From: an uncultured beta proteobacterium
GTDB taxonomy: Bacteria; Pseudomonadota; Gammaproteobacteria; Burkholderiales; Burkholderiaceae_C
Assembly (NCBI GenBank): GCA_903944555.1
Contig: CAJASG010000177.1
Coordinates: forward strand, 1-8,146
Reading direction: 5' to 3'
DNA length: 8,146 bases
The notes beneath the pieces were generated by a model, which saw only the letters and a program-made list of their open reading frames with translations, was not told where the DNA came from and did not search any database. The translations under genes and the position numbers were made by a program. Within the stretch, counting starts at the first letter, position 1. Every line of letters starts with the position of its first letter. Below are positions 7,423-8,146 of the stretch, in pieces.

Positions 7423-7734
7423 TTAGGGCTTAGCCTTGGATTCCAGCTCGGCAGTACGTTGGTCTACGGCTTCGCGCAGCGCTTTGCCGGGTTTGAAGTG
7501 CGGTACGCGTTTTTCAGGGATGGCCACGCTTTCGCCACTGCGCGGATTGCGGCCCATGCGGGGCGGTCGGCGGTTGATGGAGAAGCTGCCAAAGCCACGG
7601 ATTTCTATGCGGTGGCCGCGCACCAGGGCATCGTTCATGGCATCGAGAATCGCCTTCACTGCGAATTCGGCATCGCGGTGTGTCAGTTGGCTGAAACGGT
7701 TGGCCAGTTCTTCAACGAGGTCGGAGCGGGTCAT
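7423..7734 (-). CDS. ihfB: Integration host factor subunit beta
   Basis: IhfB pairs with IhfA to form IHF, the sequence-specific DNA-bending nucleoid protein. The 103-residue product starts with the conserved [14 protein letters not shown]. It has [12 protein letters not shown] (42-53), the DNA-contacting arm with GRNPRSGE (61-68) including the intercalating-type Pro64, and [10 protein letters not shown] (79-88). The last ~10 residues (about 94-103, AELESKAKP) extend past the E. coli protein (94 aa), as is common in Burkholderiales. The ATG at 7734 is set by homology, since no Shine-Dalgarno precedes it: the leader reads CCCAAATTTTCTTCTT. Gene order after rpsA is conserved across proteobacteria, but here an intrinsic terminator separates the two genes, so ihfB needs readthrough or its own promoter in the rpsA 3' end. 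Confidence 0.97.
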   Translation of the reverse strand: MTRSDLVEELANRFSQLTHRDAEFAVKAILDAMNDALVRGHRIEIRGFGSFSINRRPPRMGRNPRSGESVAIPEKRVPHFKPGKALREAVDQRTAELESKAKP

Positions 7735-7750
7735 AAGAAGAAAATTTGGG

Positions 7751-7798
7751 AAATAAAAAAACGACCGGCACCCAAAGATATCTTGGGGTGACCGATCG
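7751..7798 (-). terminator. Intrinsic terminator after rpsA
   Basis: On the minus strand CGATCGG, a bulged T, then CACCC-C-AAGAT pairs with ATCTT-T-GGGTG and CCGGTCG, with one C/T mismatch and one G-U pair. Seven T residues (7755-7761) and then ATTT follow directly. The arms are 7762-7779 and 7780-7798. The long GC-rich base next to a T-run is the classical rho-independent form. It faces transcription leaving rpsA and ends 16 bp before the ihfB start codon. Confidence 0.88.
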
Positions 7799-7817
7799 CT
7801 TATTCAGTTCGTCAGTT

Positions 7818-7840
7818 CAACAACTAAAGATTAGTTGTTG
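7818..7840. repeat. Perfect 10-bp inverted repeat over the rpsA stop codon
   Basis: CAACAACTAA (7818-7827) and TTAGTTGTTG (7831-7840) are exact reverse complements around the 3-base centre AGA. One arm encodes the last residues and stop of rpsA. It lacks a T-run in the rpsA direction and is AT-rich, so by itself it is a weak terminator. It could protect the 3' end of the rpsA mRNA or be a binding site. The main terminator lies about 20 bp further on. Confidence 0.6.
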
Positions 7841-8146
7841 TCCAACTTGGCGCGCAGCAGAGCGCCCAGGCTGGTCGTGCCAGCGTTTTCGCGGGCAGAC
7901 TGTTGGCTCAAGGATTGCATGGCTTCGTTTTGGTCGGCCATGTCTTTCGCCTTGATGGACAACTGGATGTTGCGGGTCTTGCGATCCACGTTCACCACCA
8001 CAGCAGTTACTTCGTCACCTTCTTTGAGCACGTTGCGTGCGTCTTCAACGCGGTCGCGGCTGATTTCAGAGGCGCGCAGGTAGCCAATGATGTCTTCGCC
8101 CAGGTCGATTTCAGCGCCCTTGGCATCCACAGTCTTGACCTTACCG
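7831..8146 (-). CDS. rpsA: 30S ribosomal protein S1 (partial, C-terminal S1 domain)
   Basis: Ribosomal protein S1 binds mRNA on the 30S subunit and helps start translation of mRNAs with weak or no Shine-Dalgarno. Only the last 104 residues are visible, and the reading frame is open to the right edge. The first part (GKVKTVDAKGAEIDL to NIQLSIKAKDMAD) is the sixth S1 RNA-binding repeat, matching E. coli S1 at GYLRASE, SRDRVEDA and DRKTRNIQLS. A ~35-residue flexible tail ending ALLRAKLDNN follows. A valine GTG at 8130 is not the start, because homology continues beyond it. The gene ends in a palindrome and is followed by an intrinsic terminator. Confidence 0.97.
   Translation of the reverse strand, partial: GKVKTVDAKGAEIDLGEDIIGYLRASEISRDRVEDARNVLKEGDEVTAVVVNVDRKTRNIQLSIKAKDMADQNEAMQSLSQQSARENAGTTSLGALLRAKLDNN

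Overview
The window looks like a chromosomal core region of a betaproteobacterium, most likely Comamonadaceae (Rhodoferax/Polaromonas/Acidovorax type). Three things point there. The gene order rpsA-ihfB-lapA-lapB-rfaE1-hldD is typical of Burkholderiales. The heptose kinase is the stand-alone form rather than the fused enterobacterial HldE. A sequence at about 3234-3298 matches, from memory, an interspersed repeat common in Comamonadaceae. GC content is high and even, and there is no phage, transposon, CRISPR or tRNA.

Layout. The left end (1-1475, minus strand) carries two TRAP transporter membrane subunits: a small permease (DctQ) and the first ~290 residues of a large permease (DctM) cut by the window edge. 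No substrate-binding protein is visible. A 191-bp divergent intergenic region separates them from a plus-strand methyl-accepting chemotaxis protein (1667-3277). The chemoreceptor ends tail to tail with crcB, and the two genes overlap by 10 bp inside the repeat, which supplies both stop codons.

From 3268 to 7734 everything is on the minus strand in a tightly packed gene string, read right to left: ihfB, lapA, lapB, rfaE1, hldD, a small secreted ComEA-like helix-hairpin-helix protein, and crcB (fluoride channel). From lapA onward, four of the five junctions overlap, by 1 to 11 bp, and the fifth (lapB-rfaE1) leaves a 10-bp gap, so cotranscription and translational coupling are likely. The right end (7831-8146) is the last S1 domain and tail of rpsA, followed by a strong intrinsic terminator ending only 16 bp before the ihfB start codon.

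How the genes fit together: LapA/LapB control lipopolysaccharide (LPS) supply, and RfaE1 and HldD make the ADP-heptose used in the LPS inner core, so the centre is an envelope/LPS operon. IhfB is half of the IHF nucleoid protein. The ComEA-like protein and CrcB are passengers at the operon's end. The TRAP permease and the chemoreceptor may share a divergent control region. I see no evidence of an undescribed system. The most notable features are the repeat that forms the C-termini of two convergent genes, and the terminator plus the leader of ihfB that lacks a Shine-Dalgarno sequence.
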